In this document: piece by piece, positions 16,760-25,008 of the stretch
How positions within the stretch are numbered: position 1 is the stretch's first letter
Layout of the letters: every line of letters begins with the position of its first letter
From: CAZLKT01 sp964560205
Lineage (GTDB): Bacteria > Pseudomonadota > Alphaproteobacteria > Holosporales > Holosporaceae
NCBI GenBank assembly: GCA_964560205.1
Contig: CAZLKT010000005.1
Coordinates: 1 to 49,551, forward strand
Reading direction: 5' to 3'
DNA length: 49,551 nt
The notes under the pieces: generated by a model
What the model was told of the DNA's origin: nothing
Database searches by the model: none
What the model saw: the letters and a program-made list of their open reading frames with translations, nothing else
Position numbers and translations under genes: made by a program

Positions 16760-16897
16760 TACCCAAGGTTTCTTGTCCTGTTGTCTTTCTTCCAGGATGT
16801 TGTGGTCACATATATTGCGCACAGAAATTTCGCACCATTTTAAAGTCTGTGGATTTTTTGTATGCTGAGGCTGTGTGTTAAAGCCTGTGAGTAGTAG

Positions 16898-17644
16898 ATG
16901 AAAAAAGAGACCCTCCGTCTCTTCCGTGGGGTGGCGCCCCTGTATGACGTCATGAATGATGTGCTAAGCCTTGGCCTTCACAGATGGTGGAAGGAGCGCT
17001 TTATTGCCACACTTCCATGGGACACTTTCCCGAAATCCTTGACATATATAGACATGGCCTGTGGAAGTGGTGATATTGGCAGTGTGGTGATGCGCACTGC
17101 AGAGGCCCGAGACATGGCTGTGCACGCCTTTTTTTGTGATGCTGTGGAGGCTATGTTGGAAATGGGGAAAAAAAGATGGGAAGAGGCTTCCACTCCGCCA
17201 CCCTGCCACCATGAGCAGCTTTTTCGGGGAACATCCCATGGGGCCGCATCGTCTCTGACATGGATCCAGTGCCTGGGGGAGTGTACTCCTTTTCCAGAGA
17301 ATTTTTTCCATCTCTACACCGTATCCTTTGGAATTCGCAACATGGACCATGAAAAGGCATTGCAGGAGGCATATCGCATTCTCAAACCAGGGGGCACCTT
17401 TGCCTGTTTAGAATTTTCTTCGCCCAACGGCTCTTTTCCCGTGGAATATATCCAAAAAATTGTGCCATGGATGGGGGAACGTGTGGCAAAAAATATAGAC
17501 GCATACAATTATTTATCGGAGAGTATTCTTGCCTTTTCTCATGGTCGTGATATTCTTCACACAATGGAAAAAATAGGGTTTCGCCATATTTCTCATAGGT
17601 TTTTATGCGAAAACCTTGTGACATTTTCTCGAGGTATGAAATGA
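16898..17644 (+). CDS. ubiE: UbiE/MenG-type C-methyltransferase
   Basis: UbiE methylates the quinone ring in ubiquinone (and menaquinone) synthesis using S-adenosylmethionine. The 248-aa product has the family N-terminus LFRGVAPLYDVMNDVLSLG, the SAM-binding motif DMACGSGDIG near residues 52-61, the VSFGIRNMDHEKALQEAYRILKPGG stretch and a closing NLVTFSRG. Length is normal. It overlaps the following MFS gene by four bases (ATGA), so the two are probably cotranscribed. Confidence 0.93.
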   Translation: MKKETLRLFRGVAPLYDVMNDVLSLGLHRWWKERFIATLPWDTFPKSLTYIDMACGSGDIGSVVMRTAEARDMAVHAFFCDAVEAMLEMGKKRWEEASTPPPCHHEQLFRGTSHGAASSLTWIQCLGECTPFPENFFHLYTVSFGIRNMDHEKALQEAYRILKPGGTFACLEFSSPNGSFPVEYIQKIVPWMGERVAKNIDAYNYLSESILAFSHGRDILHTMEKIGFRHISHRFLCENLVTFSRGMK

Positions 17645-18960
17645 TTCAGCACCCTCCACACTCCGCACAGCAACCATCTGTTCTTAAGCCTTTTTTTGGT
17701 CTTGCTTTTTTGTCGCTCTGCGGTGGGATTGTGTATGAAATTTTTCCGGACATTCTTCGGTTATGGGGTCGCCATGCGGGGTTATCCCTCACCAGCCTAG
17801 ATTTTCTTACGTTTCTCAATGTGGGAGGAAATTTCATTCAGATTCTTCTGGCACCATTTTTTTCTTTTTTCCCACCTTTTTTCTTTAGAAAATATGGCCT
17901 GTATCGAGCATGGATTCTTTTTTTGCTTACTCTCACAATCATAGGACTTCTCATTTTACCCACCATACCTTTTTTCAGCACGGCTTTTTTGTGTGTAGCA
18001 GCCCTGTGCATGATTTCCTCCAAGAGTTATGACAGCCTCACCACAACATTTCAAATGAGGGTGGCGCCCTCTTCTCATTGGGGAATAGGGGACAGTATTT
18101 ATGTGAATGGGTATCGCTTGGGCATCATATGCAGTGCAAATGTGGCGTTATGGGCCATGGAAAAGGGTGCATCGTTATCTTCCATTTTATGGACTGTAGC
18201 AGGGGTGATTATCCTTTTTTGTTTTTTCTTTTCTCAGCATTCTTTTTTTCATTTTTTAAAAAATCAGGATCAGGAGACAATGCTTCATCCGGAAAACAAG
18301 CCACCTCGGATGTGTACGTTTGCTTTTTTTACAGATCCGTTTACATCTCTCATGGAAAAACCTCAATGGGGATGGATCCTTTTCGTGCTTATAGTGTACA
18401 GGCTTTCTGATGGCATGATGAATCCAGTGCGTTCCTTTTTTTATATGGACTATGGTTTTTCGCTTATAGATTTGGGGGTGTGGATTAAAACTCCTGGCAT
18501 GATTGCTTTAGCCATTGGTGGTGTTGTGGGGGGCGTGTGCATCAGGAAGTATGGGTATTTCCCACCTCTTTTGTGGGGGCTTGTATTGCATGGGCTGTCT
18601 TATGGAATGATGTGGTTTGGTACTCAAGGGATATGGGAGTACAGCGGGTCTTTGTGGATTGTGTGTAATGGTGTGGAGGAATTAGCCAAAGGGTTTTCCA
18701 CGGTGGCGTTGCTTTCCAGTCAGCTTTTGTGGTGTCGACATCATATGCATCATGCTGTGACGCATTCTGCTATTTTTGGGGCCATTTCTTGGGGGAGCAT
18801 GGGTGCTGTTGGGTGCTGGTCTGGACGTATTGTGGACCAGTTGGGCTGGTCATGGCTTTATGGGTTTATGGGAGTCTGTACCTTAGCTGCTTTTTATGCA
18901 GTGCTTATGGTGCGTGCATCTTTACGTGGTCAATACAGTGTCATTGGCCGTGGCGCCTAA
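17641..18960 (+). CDS. MFS permease, AmpG-like
   Basis: This is a 439-aa inner-membrane protein with about 12 hydrophobic segments. The start at ATG 17641 overlaps the ubiE stop. The second half contains YRLSDGMMNPVRSFFYMDYG, followed by a stretch resembling the AmpG pattern (Y-x-x-x-D, then a Lys-Thr-x-G segment and a GG[VL]xGG motif). AmpG imports anhydro-muropeptides for peptidoglycan recycling, so a muropeptide or nutrient uptake role is possible, but the substrate cannot be fixed from sequence alone. The 3' end overlaps that of the convergent ppdK by 39 bases, leaving no room for separate terminators. Confidence 0.7.
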   Translation: MIQHPPHSAQQPSVLKPFFGLAFLSLCGGIVYEIFPDILRLWGRHAGLSLTSLDFLTFLNVGGNFIQILLAPFFSFFPPFFFRKYGLYRAWILFLLTLTIIGLLILPTIPFFSTAFLCVAALCMISSKSYDSLTTTFQMRVAPSSHWGIGDSIYVNGYRLGIICSANVALWAMEKGASLSSILWTVAGVIILFCFFFSQHSFFHFLKNQDQETMLHPENKPPRMCTFAFFTDPFTSLMEKPQWGWILFVLIVYRLSDGMMNPVRSFFYMDYGFSLIDLGVWIKTPGMIALAIGGVVGGVCIRKYGYFPPLLWGLVLHGLSYGMMWFGTQGIWEYSGSLWIVCNGVEELAKGFSTVALLSSQLLWCRHHMHHAVTHSAIFGAISWGSMGAVGCWSGRIVDQLGWSWLYGFMGVCTLAAFYAVLMVRASLRGQYSVIGRGA

Positions 18961-21618
18961 GAAGGCTTGTGCGGCAGCTAAATGGACGGTGGGAAGGCGA
19001 AAAGCTGAACACGACAGATAGTCCATCTGCAATGACTCAAAAAACCGAACAGATTGTGGATCTCCGGCATGCTCCCCGCATACACCAAGCTTTACAGATG
19101 GATTGACGTGACGTGCCTGCTCACATGCCATCTTCATGAGCATTCCTACACCTTCCACATCAATGCTCTGAAAGGGATCTCCTCGCCAGAGCTTTTTCTC
19201 CACATACTGTGAGAGGAACTTCTGACTGTCATCTCGGGAAAGGGCGAAAGTCATTTGTGTGAGATCGTTGGTGCCAAAACTCAAGAAATCCACATGACGA
19301 GCCATGTGCTTTGTCAAAAGAAGAGCCCGTGGGGTTTCCAACATTGCTCCTATTTTGTATGAAAGGGGAAAAGGAAAATGGACCTCCTGGGAAATGATTT
19401 GTTTTTTCACCCACAGTAATTCCTCTTCAGAGGACACAAAAGGAATCAAGATTCCTAAATCCACAGGGATATTTTCTTTGTGACATCGCCCCACTGCTGC
19501 AAAAAGAGCCTGAACTTGCATGGTATAAATTTCGGGAAAAGTTACCGCAAGACGACAGCCGCGATGACCAAGCATGGGGTTGCTTTCTTTAATGCTGTCC
19601 ATATGCGCATCCAGATCTTTGTATGACATTTTTACCGTGTTGGCAAACTCGATAAGATCTATCTCCGTTTTGGGAAGAAACTCATGTAAGGGCGGATCCA
19701 AAAGACGTACAATGAGGGGGCGCCCATGAAGAAGTCGAAGGATATCAAAAAAATCTTTCTGTTGTAAGGGAAGCAAATAATCCAAGGCTTTTGTGCGATA
19801 GGACAGGCTTTCAGCCAAAATCATTTGCCGAAATGCGAGAAGGGCATCTGTTGCAAAGAACATGTGCTCTGTGCGGCAGAGGCCCACACCTTCTCCACCA
19901 AAATTCAATGCCCGCTCAATTTCTTCTGGGCTTTCTGCATTGGCATAAATTGCCATGCGTTTTGCCTGACATGCTGTTTTCAGCAGAAATGCGCCTTCCA
20001 AGGAGAGGCCCTGAGAGATTTTCTGAGCTTTTCCCAAATAAACTTTACCAGAAGTCGCATCAAGGCTTACCCAATCCCCTTCCTCTACGATCTGATCTCG
20101 TACCTTCATAATGCCTTCGTTCCCAAGAACCTGGAGATGATCTGCCCCCACAATGCATGGGATACCCATGCCTCGTGCCACCACTGCAGCATGGCTTGTG
20201 ACGCCTCCATGGGCTGTGAGCATGCCTTCTGACACAGCCATGTCTTGAATATGCTCCGGGCTTGTTTCGTTTCGCACAAAAATTGTGGGAATGCCCTTAC
20301 TTTTTGCGGCTATGCTCCCCATGGAGTCAAAAACAACTCGCCCCACAGCCACACCGGGAGAGGCTGGAAGACCTGTGGTGAAAAGTTGGAGATCCTCTTC
20401 ACCCTCCAATTGACCATGGAGCATTTTCTCAAAGAGAAGGGGATCAAGAAGACTCAATATGTGGTGAGAAAGGGCCTTTCCAGTCACAATGAAATCCCAG
20501 GCAATTTTCGCGGCTGCTTGGGGAGTACGCTTTCCCCATCGAGTTTGCAAAATCCATAACACACTGTCTTCAAAAGTACATTCAAGCTCTTGCATGTCTC
20601 CGTAATGTTTTTCTATTTTTTCTGCAATATTTTTGAGGGTGTTGTAGAGTTCTGGAAAAAGAGTCACAAAAGATTTTTTTCCTTCCGTGAGGGAAAAGGG
20701 TGTGGCTGCTCCTGAGACGAGGTCCTCCCCCTGGGCCTTGGAAAGATACTCTCCGAAAAGATGTGACTCCCCAGAGATGGGGTTGCGTGTAAAAGCCACA
20801 ATGGTTCCTGACCGATCATTGAAATTTCCAAAGACCATGGCCTGAATAATAATTGCGGTACCCTCGTCAGGAGAAATGTTATGAAATTCTCGATAAACAC
20901 GAGCTCTTGGGTTATTCCAACTGGAAAAAACCGCAGCAATGGATGCCATCAAATGTTCCCACACATCTTGAGAAAACGCTTTGCCTGTGTGGAGGGAGAT
21001 ATGATGTTTTATATCCTGGATATAGCTTTGCCATAGGTAAAGATCCTGCTGGGCGGAGGTGGAATATCGAGGGAGCTTTTCCTCTGATAATCCCAAAACT
21101 AAGGTCCCATAATGGTAGAGGAATCGTCCATAAATCTCGTATGCGAAGGAAGAGCTTCCGCCCTGTGCTTCGGCCATACGTCTCATGTCTTCAAGTCTTT
21201 CCTCCTGTATCCCCACATTTAAAATGGTGTCCATCATGCCTGGCATGGATGTGGCCGCTCCGGAGCGTACAGAGACCAAAAGTGGAGATCCGGAAGAGCT
21301 TCCGAATTTTTTTCCGCATGCCTCTTCGAGGTACGATATTTTCTCCTTCAAAACTGTCATGATGTCGTGGAGAGTTTTTTCTGGATCCTTTTGAAAGAGA
21401 GGATATATGGTGGTGGGAATGATCAAGGCGGGCGGTACACGGAGACCGATCTCATGTAGAGTTACTATGCCAGCACCCTTAGCTCCCAAAAGCCTCATCC
21501 GCTCCGCTTCAGAAAGCTGCTCTGGCACATGGTGAAGGGAAAAACAGATGGGAAATGAGGAACCTTCATAAATATCATATGGAGAAGAATCTTTATTTAG
21601 TACTTTTTTCCTGCTCAT
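18922..21618 (-). CDS. ppdK: pyruvate, phosphate dikinase
   Basis: PPDK interconverts pyruvate, ATP and Pi with PEP, AMP and PPi. The 898-aa product has the N-terminal nucleotide-grasp domain with LGAKGAGIVTLHEIGLRVPP and ARVYREFHNISPDEGTA, the phosphohistidine swivel domain with TAHGGVTSHAAVVARG (catalytic His in TSHAA), and the PEP-binding domain with GTNDLTQMTFALSRDD and the catalytic Cys in GVCGEHAGDP. The ATG at 21618, with AAGGGGGG upstream, is chosen over a TTG 63 bases earlier and gives the usual length. In host-dependent bacteria the enzyme could favour PEP or ATP recovery; that is an inference. Confidence 0.96.
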   Translation of the reverse strand: MSRKKVLNKDSSPYDIYEGSSFPICFSLHHVPEQLSEAERMRLLGAKGAGIVTLHEIGLRVPPALIIPTTIYPLFQKDPEKTLHDIMTVLKEKISYLEEACGKKFGSSSGSPLLVSVRSGAATSMPGMMDTILNVGIQEERLEDMRRMAEAQGGSSSFAYEIYGRFLYHYGTLVLGLSEEKLPRYSTSAQQDLYLWQSYIQDIKHHISLHTGKAFSQDVWEHLMASIAAVFSSWNNPRARVYREFHNISPDEGTAIIIQAMVFGNFNDRSGTIVAFTRNPISGESHLFGEYLSKAQGEDLVSGAATPFSLTEGKKSFVTLFPELYNTLKNIAEKIEKHYGDMQELECTFEDSVLWILQTRWGKRTPQAAAKIAWDFIVTGKALSHHILSLLDPLLFEKMLHGQLEGEEDLQLFTTGLPASPGVAVGRVVFDSMGSIAAKSKGIPTIFVRNETSPEHIQDMAVSEGMLTAHGGVTSHAAVVARGMGIPCIVGADHLQVLGNEGIMKVRDQIVEEGDWVSLDATSGKVYLGKAQKISQGLSLEGAFLLKTACQAKRMAIYANAESPEEIERALNFGGEGVGLCRTEHMFFATDALLAFRQMILAESLSYRTKALDYLLPLQQKDFFDILRLLHGRPLIVRLLDPPLHEFLPKTEIDLIEFANTVKMSYKDLDAHMDSIKESNPMLGHRGCRLAVTFPEIYTMQVQALFAAVGRCHKENIPVDLGILIPFVSSEEELLWVKKQIISQEVHFPFPLSYKIGAMLETPRALLLTKHMARHVDFLSFGTNDLTQMTFALSRDDSQKFLSQYVEKKLWRGDPFQSIDVEGVGMLMKMACEQARHVNPSVKLGVCGEHAGDPQSVRFFESLQMDYLSCSAFRLPTVHLAAAQAFLGATANDTVLTT

Positions 21619-21637
21619 GAGGCCCCCCTTTCTCAGA

Positions 21638-21666
21638 AGTGTACTCTTATTACTCTCAAGGGTAAA
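21638..21666 (-). promoter_or_regulatory. putative ppdK promoter
   Basis: On the minus strand TTTACC (21666-21661) and TACACT (21643-21638) are 17 bases apart, about 20 bases upstream of the chosen ATG. This spacing fits a sigma70-type promoter and also favours the ATG at 21618 over the TTG at 21681, which would lie upstream of the promoter. Confidence 0.4.
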
Positions 21667-21723
21667 GGCACTTTTCTGCAAAATAAATCCAGAAGGGGCC
21701 TGTGAAAGGGAAAAAACAGCCCT

Positions 21724-21755
21724 TGACTTTTCAAACGAATGACATCACTATAATC
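21724..21755 (+). promoter_or_regulatory. putative cspA promoter
   Basis: A perfect TATAAT at 21750-21755 and a TTGACT at 21724-21729 precede the cold-shock gene. The spacer is 20 bases, longer than ideal. The predicted 5' leader is about 110 bases; long leaders are common for cold-shock genes and can act in temperature-dependent translation. Confidence 0.5.
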
Positions 21756-21872
21756 TCAGTTTTTGTCGTCGAGACAACATCTTTGCAGCCAGTTGACTCT
21801 GTCTTCTTGCAGTGAAGGACTCGTTCGGCTTTGCTGCGTTAATGACTTTAATTACAAGGGAGACAAGATATT

Positions 21873-22079
21873 ATGGCTAATGGTACCGTGAAATGGTTTA
21901 ACCCAACGAAGGGATATGGTTTTATTGCTCCGGAGAGTGGTGGACCCGATGTTTTTGTTCATATCAGTGCTCTGGAGAGAGCTGGTGTTTCCACCCTTAA
22001 TGATGGACAGAGAGTCTCATATGAATTGGAGGAGAACAGAGGAAAGTCTTCTGCTGTAAACCTTAAGCTTTTGGGCTAA
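21873..22079 (+). CDS. cspA: cold-shock-domain protein
   Basis: Small single-domain RNA/DNA chaperone. The 68-aa product contains the RNP1-like KGYGFIAPE (residues 14-22) and RNP2-like DVFVHISAL (about 27-35) motifs and begins GTVKWFNPTKGYGF, as in the family. AAGGGAG precedes the ATG. A long 5' leader and a downstream hairpin bracket it as a monocistronic unit. Which Csp paralogue it is cannot be told; the symbol is generic. Confidence 0.94.
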   Translation: MANGTVKWFNPTKGYGFIAPESGGPDVFVHISALERAGVSTLNDGQRVSYELEENRGKSSAVNLKLLG

Positions 22080-22097
22080 CAAGGAGAGCACAAGTTT

Positions 22098-22119
22098 GAG
22101 GCTTTTATGAGAAAGCCTC
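22098..22119 (+). terminator. hairpin after cspA
   Basis: GAGGCTTT (22098-22105) pairs perfectly with AAAGCCTC (22112-22119) around a 6-base loop, 19 bases after the cspA stop. No T run follows directly, so it may be a weak terminator or a 3'-end stabiliser. Confidence 0.5.
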
Positions 22120-22463
22120 ATGTTGTTGACCGTTGAAAGAGACGGTAATGCTTTTTTTTGGGGATTTTTCCTTATTTTTTTTGCAAAATCTGTTGATGGG
22201 ATATGGTCTCGTGTACGAGGGCATTTTTCCAAGGGGTGTGCGTACTTGTGGCGTGTTTCGCTGTCCTTTATGGGACAGCTGGTGATTACAAGCGCAGATG
22301 TGCTGAAGGAAGAGAGGGGCTCATTCATGGGCTCATGGTTTTTTCGGCACATTTTATAAGAATTTCTTTTCGGTTGTGCAAAACTATCTTTCATGGAGTC
22401 AAGGTATCTCTCCGTCTTATTTTTTATGATAGAATGGGGGCAAAGGTATGGTGAGGGGGGTGG
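22120..22463 (+). other. gene-free interval between cspA and tatD
   Basis: Short open frames exist here but none has a convincing ribosome binding site or recognisable sequence. T-rich tracts occur near 22150-22190. A TATGAT at 22425-22430 may be the -10 for tatD, without a clear -35. I see nothing else. Confidence 0.4.
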
Positions 22464-23315
22464 ATGTTTATTGACAGTCATTGCCATTTGGACCATGTGG
22501 TGGCAGTAAAGAAAGAGGGGGGGCGTGATTTTTCTTTAGAAGCAGTGATGGCTCGAGCTGAAAAGGCGAAGGTGCTTGGAATGTTGTCCATTTGCACGAA
22601 AATGGAAGAGTTTGAGGGAATTCTTGCCCTTTCCCAGACATCGCCGCGCATTTATTGTACCATTGGTATTCATCCCATGGATGTGGCGCGTTCTTCTGAT
22701 GGGTACTCTGTGGAGGAGGTGAAAGCATGGCTTTTGGCTCATGTGGCCCATGAAAAAGTTGTTGGTATTGGGGAGACAGGGCTGGAATGTTCGGAGCATG
22801 CTCCACCTTTGGAGCTTCAAGAAGCATATTTGTGGGCGCATATGGAAGTGGCACTTGCCTCTGGGCTGCCTTTAATTATTCATACACGGAATACCTGTCA
22901 GCGTTTACAGGATATTTTAGAGCGATTTCTGACGCACCACGGAAAACTTCCCACGGGAGTATTACATTGCTTTTCGGGGGAGGAGTTTTTGGCACGATAT
23001 GTGGTGGCCCATGGATGGAAGGTGAGCTTTTCAGGCATTCTTACCTTTCCCAAAGCTGTTTCTGTGCGACAGGTGGCGTCCGTCTTGTCTGTGGAAGATC
23101 TGCTCATTGAAACAGATGCACCATGGCTTGCCCCATGCCCCCATCGGGGGGATGTCAATGAGCCTGCTTACGTTGTGCATACTGCTCAAAAACTGGCTGA
23201 GCTTCATGATATCCCTCTTGCAGAGCTTGCATCCAAGACATCATCGTCCTTTTTCGCGCTTTTTTCCCGAGTGGATGCACGCAATTTTCGGGAGATTTTA
23301 TGTCCGGAGATGTAA
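22464..23315 (+). CDS. tatD: TatD-family metal-dependent hydrolase
   Basis: TatD-family proteins are TIM-barrel metal-dependent nucleases or hydrolases. The 283-aa product has the metal-binding DSHCHLD (HxH near residues 6-8), GIGETGLE with the conserved Glu, PLIIHTRNT, HCFSG and IETDAPWLAP near the C-terminus, all in family order. The length is slightly above typical (about 260). It overlaps the next gene by 16 bases; a tatD/MBL-fold pair is common in alphaproteobacteria. Confidence 0.93.
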   Translation: MFIDSHCHLDHVVAVKKEGGRDFSLEAVMARAEKAKVLGMLSICTKMEEFEGILALSQTSPRIYCTIGIHPMDVARSSDGYSVEEVKAWLLAHVAHEKVVGIGETGLECSEHAPPLELQEAYLWAHMEVALASGLPLIIHTRNTCQRLQDILERFLTHHGKLPTGVLHCFSGEEFLARYVVAHGWKVSFSGILTFPKAVSVRQVASVLSVEDLLIETDAPWLAPCPHRGDVNEPAYVVHTAQKLAELHDIPLAELASKTSSSFFALFSRVDARNFREILCPEM

Positions 23316-24082
23316 AAGTAACAATTCTCGGGTGTGGAGCCTCCGCTGGTGTTCCTCTCGTTACAGGAAATTGGGGGGATTGCGACCAACATAATCCGAA
23401 AAATTATCGTACCCGGTGTTCGGCAGCCATTTTCATGGAAGGAGAAACATGGCTCATAGATATCTCTCCTGATGTTCGTAGTCAACTTTTACGAGAAGGC
23501 ATCACAAAAATTCATGGCGTGTTGTGTACCCACGCGCATTTTGATCATATTGGTGGCATTCCGGATCTTAAGCCCCTTGCTATACAGTCAGAAGGCCATA
23601 TTCCTTTGTATTCTGATGAAGAAACCTTGAAAATTCTTCACCAATGTTATCCTTATGCTTTTTACCTACGTGAAGAAGAAAGATCGGCGGACTTTTATAG
23701 TCCGTTTATCAAAGGGCATATTCTTCATGAGGATTTTTGTATTGGATCCACTCCAGTGCATTTTTTCTCTCAAAACCACCGATATTCCCGCACGTTGGGC
23801 TTTCGATTTCCTCAGTGGGCATACTCAACAGATATTTGGGCCTTGGATGGTGATGTGGAGGACTGTTTACAAAATTTAGATGTGTGGTTTGTGGATTGTT
23901 TGAGTGTGAAGCCATCCAATACCCACTCCCATCTGGAGCAAACCCTTTCATGGATTGAGAAAGTCAAGCCGAAAAAGGCCATCCTTATCCATATGTCGTG
24001 TGAGTTAGATTATGATATGCTGTGCAATATGCTCCCATCCCACGTGATCCCGGCTTTCGATGGGATGACTGTCTTTATATGA
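23300..24082 (+). CDS. metallo-beta-lactamase-fold hydrolase, PhnP-like
   Basis: The 260-aa product has LGCGASAGVP at the N-terminus and the zinc-binding HAHFDH (HxHxDH) near residues 75-80, then distal ligands including the His of QNH near 155, YSTD near 174, and IHMS near the end. This resembles phosphoribosyl cyclic phosphodiesterase (PhnP) and related members of the fold. Its natural substrate in this setting is unknown; no phn genes are nearby. It is encoded with tatD, overlapping by 16 bases, and converges with sspB. Confidence 0.88.
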   Translation: MSGDVKVTILGCGASAGVPLVTGNWGDCDQHNPKNYRTRCSAAIFMEGETWLIDISPDVRSQLLREGITKIHGVLCTHAHFDHIGGIPDLKPLAIQSEGHIPLYSDEETLKILHQCYPYAFYLREEERSADFYSPFIKGHILHEDFCIGSTPVHFFSQNHRYSRTLGFRFPQWAYSTDIWALDGDVEDCLQNLDVWFVDCLSVKPSNTHSHLEQTLSWIEKVKPKKAILIHMSCELDYDMLCNMLPSHVIPAFDGMTVFI

Positions 24083-24104
24083 TCTCCTTGAGAAGAAGAT
24101 GCTT

Positions 24105-24527
24105 TCAAGGGATGGGAGAATCGGAGTCTCCTTTAAGCTTGCGGAAATGATCTAAGAAAATGACATTGTCTTCATGTTTTGGAAGGGATGCTTCCCAATT
24201 GAATTGCAGGGCAAACTCTGCATCAGGATCCATGAAGTTCACAAGGGCCTTAAAAGGTACTTTAATTGTCTTTCTTTTTTCATCAAAGAGAAGCTCCACG
24301 GAAAAAAAGTCTTCCTGTACCACGAGGTTCCAAAAAACGTTTTTAAGAATAATGCTCATTTCCTCTGGATAAGAGGCCAAGAGACCATCTCCTAAAACGA
24401 CTCCTGGAAATTGTGTGCGAAAAGTGAGAAGCAATTGGTGGGGGGATTTTGGACCTTTCTCCTCCACACTTTGCAATGCTTTTCTGACAACTTTTCTTTT
24501 TCCTTCTTCCATCAATTCTTCGTACAT
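24105..24527 (-). CDS. sspB: SspB-type ClpXP adaptor (alphaproteobacterial)
   Basis: SspB binds ssrA-tagged proteins and hands them to ClpXP for degradation. The 140-aa product has the alpha-SspB pattern: a helical N-terminus, LLLTFRTQFPGV, SYPEEMSIILKNVFWNL, FFSVELLF, and VPFKALVNFMDPDAEFALQF, which builds the peptide-binding groove; the C-terminal tail ends near VIFLDHFRK, in keeping with a ClpX-docking tail. It lies directly downstream of the tmRNA gene on the same strand, an apt pairing of tag and tag receptor. GGGAG precedes the ATG. Confidence 0.88.
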   Translation of the reverse strand: MYEELMEEGKRKVVRKALQSVEEKGPKSPHQLLLTFRTQFPGVVLGDGLLASYPEEMSIILKNVFWNLVVQEDFFSVELLFDEKRKTIKVPFKALVNFMDPDAEFALQFNWEASLPKHEDNVIFLDHFRKLKGDSDSPIP

Positions 24528-24599
24528 ATGTCTTCTCCCTTTTATATGGAAGGCTTCTGTTGCCCGGTGCCTTCCAAACCGCCAATCAGTTTAAAAACT

Positions 24600-24893
24600 A
24601 AAGTGAGCGCCTTAGGCAGCCAACTTTATGTTTCTTAGCATGTCAGAGCCATTTGCAATATTTGCAAATTTACCTGACATCTGATTGAATGCGTTTTCTG
24701 TTTTCGCATTTATGTTTATGGCCCAATACGTCGGTACCATCCCGGACGAAAGCTTTATCTTTATTACGTGTGTCGATTCTAAGTCACCCCCACCAAAACT
24801 CCAAAGCCCTTCGGTGGAGGTGCCGGGTTCTGCCCCCGGGTCCACTCCGTTTATTTCATAAAGTTTTTATCGTCATAGTTCATCAAGATGAAC
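24600..24893 (-). ncRNA. ssrA: circularly permuted two-piece tmRNA (alpha type)
   Basis: tmRNA frees stalled ribosomes and adds a degradation tag. On the minus strand the acceptor piece comes first: a T-arm-like stem CCGGG/CCCGG around 24823-24839 and the acceptor strand CACCTCC then ACC ending at 24813. After an 18-base spacer comes GGTGGGGGTG (24794-24785), which pairs with CACCTCCACC, so the permuted layout is clear. The tag frame ends in LAA before TAA at 24614-24612; the likely tag is ANGSDMLRNIKLAA, from GCA at 24656, or three residues longer if resume is at the GCA at 24665. The exact 5' and 3' processing sites are approximate. The final A of CCA is not encoded here. Confidence 0.9.
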
Positions 24894-24899
24894 ATTGTC

Positions 24900-24928
24900 A
24901 TTGTACAGCTTTTCTTAATAATTTTCAA
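24900..24928 (-). promoter_or_regulatory. ssrA promoter
   Basis: TTGAAA (24928-24923) and TACAAT (24905-24900) are exactly 17 bases apart on the minus strand, a strong sigma70 match. A palindrome, GTTCATC-AA-GATGAAC (24878-24893), lies at the expected transcription start and may form the 5' hairpin of the precursor. Confidence 0.72.
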
Positions 24929-24981
24929 GAAGAAATTTGCTCTATTTTGTGCCGTTTTCATATTTTTTCTTGAATGGCAAG

Positions 24982-25008
24982 GAAAACAAGCGGATAAAAG
25001 GTGTTTTC
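24982..25008 (-). terminator. possible terminator of the ABC transporter operon
   Basis: GAAAACA and TGTTTTC (24982-24988 and 25002-25008) can form a 7-bp stem around a 13-base loop just after the stop codon of the ATPase gene. The stem is A/T-rich and no clean T run follows, so the call is weak. Confidence 0.3.

Noticed and set aside
22120..22454. Two overlapping plus-strand frames of 79 and 83 codons between cspA and tatD
   Set aside because: Neither has a good ribosome binding site, plausible composition or recognisable motif.
24612..24845. A 77-codon minus-strand frame over the tmRNA locus as a protein gene
   Set aside because: It is the tmRNA tag frame read upstream through structural RNA; the ending LAA and the acceptor stem pairing explain it.
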